The translations under genes were made by a program, and so were the position numbers. This document shows positions 60,683-64,000 of a DNA stretch of 64,000 nucleotides, piece by piece. Numbering within the stretch: position 1 is the first letter of the stretch; each line of letters opens with the position of its first letter. The notes beneath the pieces are model-generated. The model saw only the letters and a program-made list of their open reading frames with translations. It was not told where the DNA came from and ran no database searches. Source of the stretch: Osedax fenrisi (Eukaryota > Annelida > Polychaeta > Sabellida > Siboglinidae); assembly GCA_964019155.1 (NCBI GenBank), contig OZ025240.1, positions 46,398,354-46,462,353 on the forward strand. Direction: 5' to 3'.

Positions 60683-61154
60683 TAATAAAAATAAATAATG
60701 TGTGTATATATATATATATATATAATTATACAGAATATTCTTGTAATTCGTGTTTTAATATTGCTAATGTTATTTTATTTTATTACATAAATATATTTGA
60801 CTAAACTATGATTACAAATAATATTAATTTATATTATTATATATTTATTCACTTAGTATGCTATGGATTTAGTGTATGTATTATATCAAAATAATATTTA
60901 TAATTAATTTATTATTTTAAAATAATTAGTTTAATTTCCTTGAAATTTAATTACTCTAATTTATCAAATATATATATATAAATCTAAATGGTTAATAATG
61001 GATATTATATTAAATATATTATGTTATCATCATTGAAGTAAACGTGTTTTATATTAAAAATATAATCTATAAATGTATTATTTTGTATAGAAAATGTATA
61101 TAATATTTTAATAATTGTCTTTAAATATTTAACAAAAATATACAGAATTATAAT

Positions 61155-61821
61155 ATGGCTGGATCCATACCCGCACCACCATACATTGTGATAACGGAAC
61201 AACCGAGATCTGGTGAACTTAGGTTCAGGTATGCCTGCGAAGGTCGCAATGCAGGAACTCTCAAGGGCAATACTCATTCACCGAAGAGTCCCATTTACCC
61301 AACAATTCAGGTTAATATGCAAACTATACCTAACTTACGCAGTCTGGTATATATGTTTGTATAAATGCGTATTATATATAAGCTAATTAGCTTCCATCAA
61401 TACTTTGGTATAATAACCTAAATCTGATAAAAATAATAATATAAGTTAGTATTTATTCATAAATTATTAATATGTAATGTTATATTAATGTAATTTATAT
61501 TAAGTATTATATATATATATATATATATATATACTATTTTATTTTATATAATTTAAATAGTCTTTTTAGTACTAGTTTTTTAAAGCAAAGTTAATTTAAT
61601 TATAATAATTAGTAGGTGTACTTGATTTCTATTAGGTGCATGCTATTAGCGTGTATTTATAATTTACACACAGCAAGTTTTCTATGATAACATTCTCGAT
61701 TCGAAGAGTATACCACAACATAATTTATTGTAGTGAAATATACTTTTATAAATGAGTTAATAAACAATTTTTATTTTACATTAACATTTATATATATAAT
61801 TATGATAATGATATATGTAGA

Positions 61822-61872
<51 letters not shown>

Positions 61873-63237
61873 TACTATATATTATATACTAAATATATAT
61901 TATATATATACTTATTTAAATTTTAATGAATTATAATAATTTCAGATTCTCGAAGGTAAATCACATATTTAATTTAACTCACTTTATTAATTTCTTTAAT
62001 ATACAATGAAACCAGTTTTATTACAGAATAATTTTGACATGAGTTATATATAAGAACACAAATATTACATAAGATAATCTTGGTTTCCTTGTTTTAATAG
62101 ATATACTAAATCACGTTCAATCACATTTATATGATTTATGTTTCAGTGTATGTTTATTTGTGCTATGTTTATGTTTAATTTCACGCACCATTAACTGGTT
62201 TATAGCTCTATACGTCCTTACAATAATATTCTTCACCCTCACCCTATTTATGGATATAAATCTAAAAAGTAATACGTTTACAAAATATTATTTTTCGGAC
62301 GAATAGTTTTTTATTTATATTACACACTATTTATATTATACAGCGGAATAATATTAAATATGATAATTGATATCGGCATAGGTATTCATATGAGAACACG
62401 TACATTTAGATCGAGAACATGCCTACGAATGAAGCCATTGTCACTGTGAGCTGTGTTACGGTGGATATGCCGTACAGACAACATCCACACAATCTCACCG
62501 GAACTAATTGCATCGACGGAGTGTGTAAGGCATTCATTCAGGGCAATAGTATCAGGTATTTCATTATACATATGTATACTATTTATGTTCTCGCAATTTA
62601 ATATTACTAGGAATATATTTTCTGCGTATTATATAAACAATAAGAATTATTCTTCATTACCATATTAAGTTCTAATGATAATATTTTATACATAATTGAT
62701 ATTTCGAAAATAAGGGTAATCTAATAATACTAGTTATAAATAACTGCGGACATTTTCCTATACACCCAGCGATGACGTAAGCTAAGCTAAGGTTTCCTTT
62801 AAAGCAGTGCGCAGTTCATGCTATAGTTATAAGTGGAGACCTTAAAGCCGTCTTTAAATATAATGCAATTATTAGTCGTAAATAAGCGCTCGCTGCATAG
62901 TCTGCCTGACCTATGATTTAATGCCGGCACTCTCTGCCATCCACTATCGTATAGCGAATGCCGCATACAAACCAATATTGTGTGTAGATAATTAGCTTTA
63001 ATTATTAATATAAATATCCGTCGTAGTTTTACGCGCTTAATAGACGCATTGTTATTCTAGACGTATTTAGATCTAAATATTATACGTTTCGATAATGTCA
63101 GTAAATAATCACTTAATCATTTAATGTTTATAATCGTATAGCTTTACAAAACTTGGTATCCAATGTGTAAAGAAGAAAGATGTTCGTAAAAGTCTTGAAT
63201 TACGAGCCAAGACCTCTGTGGATCCATTCAATCGTTG
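61155..63237 (+). CDS. Rel/NF-kB family transcription factor, N-terminal part of Rel homology domain (3' partial)
   Basis: Exons 61155-61310, 62410-62555 and 63142-63237 join in phase to 132 residues of the Rel homology N-terminal (DNA-binding) domain. Landmarks: PYIVITEQP, the recognition loop RFRYACEG, YPTIQI, VTVSCVTVDMPYRQHPHNL, LGIQCVKKKDV and VDPFNR. These match Dorsal/Rel/NF-kB proteins, and RNAGTL after the loop looks more like the Rel/Dorsal (RSAGSI) than the p105/p100 class. The next exon, dimerisation domain and any ankyrin repeats lie right of the window, so the subclass is open. ATG 61155 is preceded in frame by an AG at 61144-61145 (acceptor-like) and no stop, so this may be an internal exon with the true start upstream. 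Confidence 0.9.
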
Positions 63238-63239
63238 GT

Positions 63240-63425
63240 ATTTCACATCACATCACATCATTATTATCACTGATGATTGATCATTATCATCATCCTTTTT
63301 AACATCATTATTATTAGTATTATCAACTTAATCGCTACCATCATAATCACATTAGTATCACATCACTATCATCACCATCGCTATCAACATCACTATTACC
63401 ATTATCATTATCACATCATAATAAT
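63240..63425 (+). repeat. (ATC)n-type low-complexity stretch after Rel exon 3
   Basis: Runs of CATCACATCATTATTATCAC type starting right after the donor of the exon at 63142-63237. No coding signal seen from here to the window end. Confidence 0.75.
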
Positions 63426-64000
63426 AAAAGTATGGTCACACTAATGGCAAAGTATATATATATATATATATATATATATGTTAGACCATTGGCCGGTCAT
63501 AAATTTGTTGTCTACCAAATAGAAATAATTTTATTTTATAAATATTTACATTTTAAAATTAAATTAAAATAAAATAAATTTCATATCAATTGACAATCTA
63601 ATAAAATGAATAAAATTCAATGAAATTTAACAATACAATATTGAATAATATCACTATATGCATTCATTACAAATAATAATTCAATTAAGCTAATGTTGTA
63701 TACCTAGTGATTATTATGATATATTTCAAGAAAATCTATTAATTGCTGATCAATTTAAACATAAATAGTAATAAAAATAGAAAAATAGTGTTATCGAAAA
63801 TAGATTCAATTGATCACATTAAAATAGAAAATAGTTGACCATTTGACCATTGCTGTTGTGATATCCGTATAAGAAACTAATAAATACCTGAAAATTAATC
63901 AAATGTTATTTATGTAAATAGTATTAATTTGATATTACTTTAAAATAATAGTTTTAATCCATCCTCGCATACAAATAATTTTAATTTTATTCTATAAATA

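Larger units (their letters stand above)
57983..61154. promoter_or_regulatory. Divergent IFT43 / Rel intergenic region
   Basis: The IFT43 start (57982, -) and the first visible Rel exon (61155, +) face away from each other across 3.2 kb, so this region must contain the IFT43 promoter and perhaps the Rel promoter. It is almost pure A+T with simple repeats (58690-58870, 58975-59470) and one strong hairpin (59186-59218). I could not pick out a TATA box or initiator in this background. Confidence 0.4.

Noticed and set aside
61946..61955. Possible 10-base micro-exon (ATTCTCGAAG) between Rel exons 1 and 2
   Set aside because: Direct joining of 61310 to 62410 keeps phase and gives the family pattern YPTIQI...VTVSCVT without it.

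Overview
The window is nuclear DNA from an animal, very A+T-rich (about three quarters A+T by eye, not counted), with many introns, microsatellites, hairpin transposons, tRNA-derived SINEs and one almost intact LINE. Four protein genes were assembled exon by exon from homology, splice sites and matching intron phases. Their content (a Rel homology factor, an IFT-A cilium subunit, claspin with a Chk1-binding motif) points to a ciliated metazoan. The repeats and diverged proteins suggest an invertebrate, but I cannot name the phylum.

Layout: (1) 591-21352, + strand: claspin, 21 visible exons and 813 residues; the N-terminal exons lie left of the window. (2) 21353-21990: short convergent gap. 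(3) 21991-27400, - strand: complete five-exon ZFAND3-like gene (A20 + AN1 zinc fingers, 196 aa). (4) 27401-45192: about 18 kb of intergenic DNA with a CR1/L2-like LINE, an RTE-like LINE remnant, several MITE families, a SINE and dispersed palindromes. (5) 45193-57982, - strand: complete seven-exon IFT43 gene (187 aa) with very repeat-rich introns. (6) 57983-61154: A+T-rich divergent intergenic region. (7) 61155-63237 and beyond, + strand: first visible part of a Rel/NF-kB gene, running off the right edge.

The genes are ordinary housekeeping or regulatory genes with no evident joint pathway: replication checkpoint, stress-type zinc finger, retrograde ciliary transport and immune/developmental transcription factor. 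No operon, CRISPR array, rRNA or true tRNA gene is seen.

The most unusual signal is in the gene structures. Of 33 splice donors fixed by reading frame, 20 have a pyrimidine at intron position +3 (15 GTT, 5 GTC), where most animals have A or G. Other points of interest are a 42-bp minisatellite that expanded inside one copy of a small inverted-repeat element, two elements with the same layout but different short terminal motifs, a LINE whose single frame is crossed by a UGA with no later Met before the endonuclease, and several families of short dispersed palindromes.
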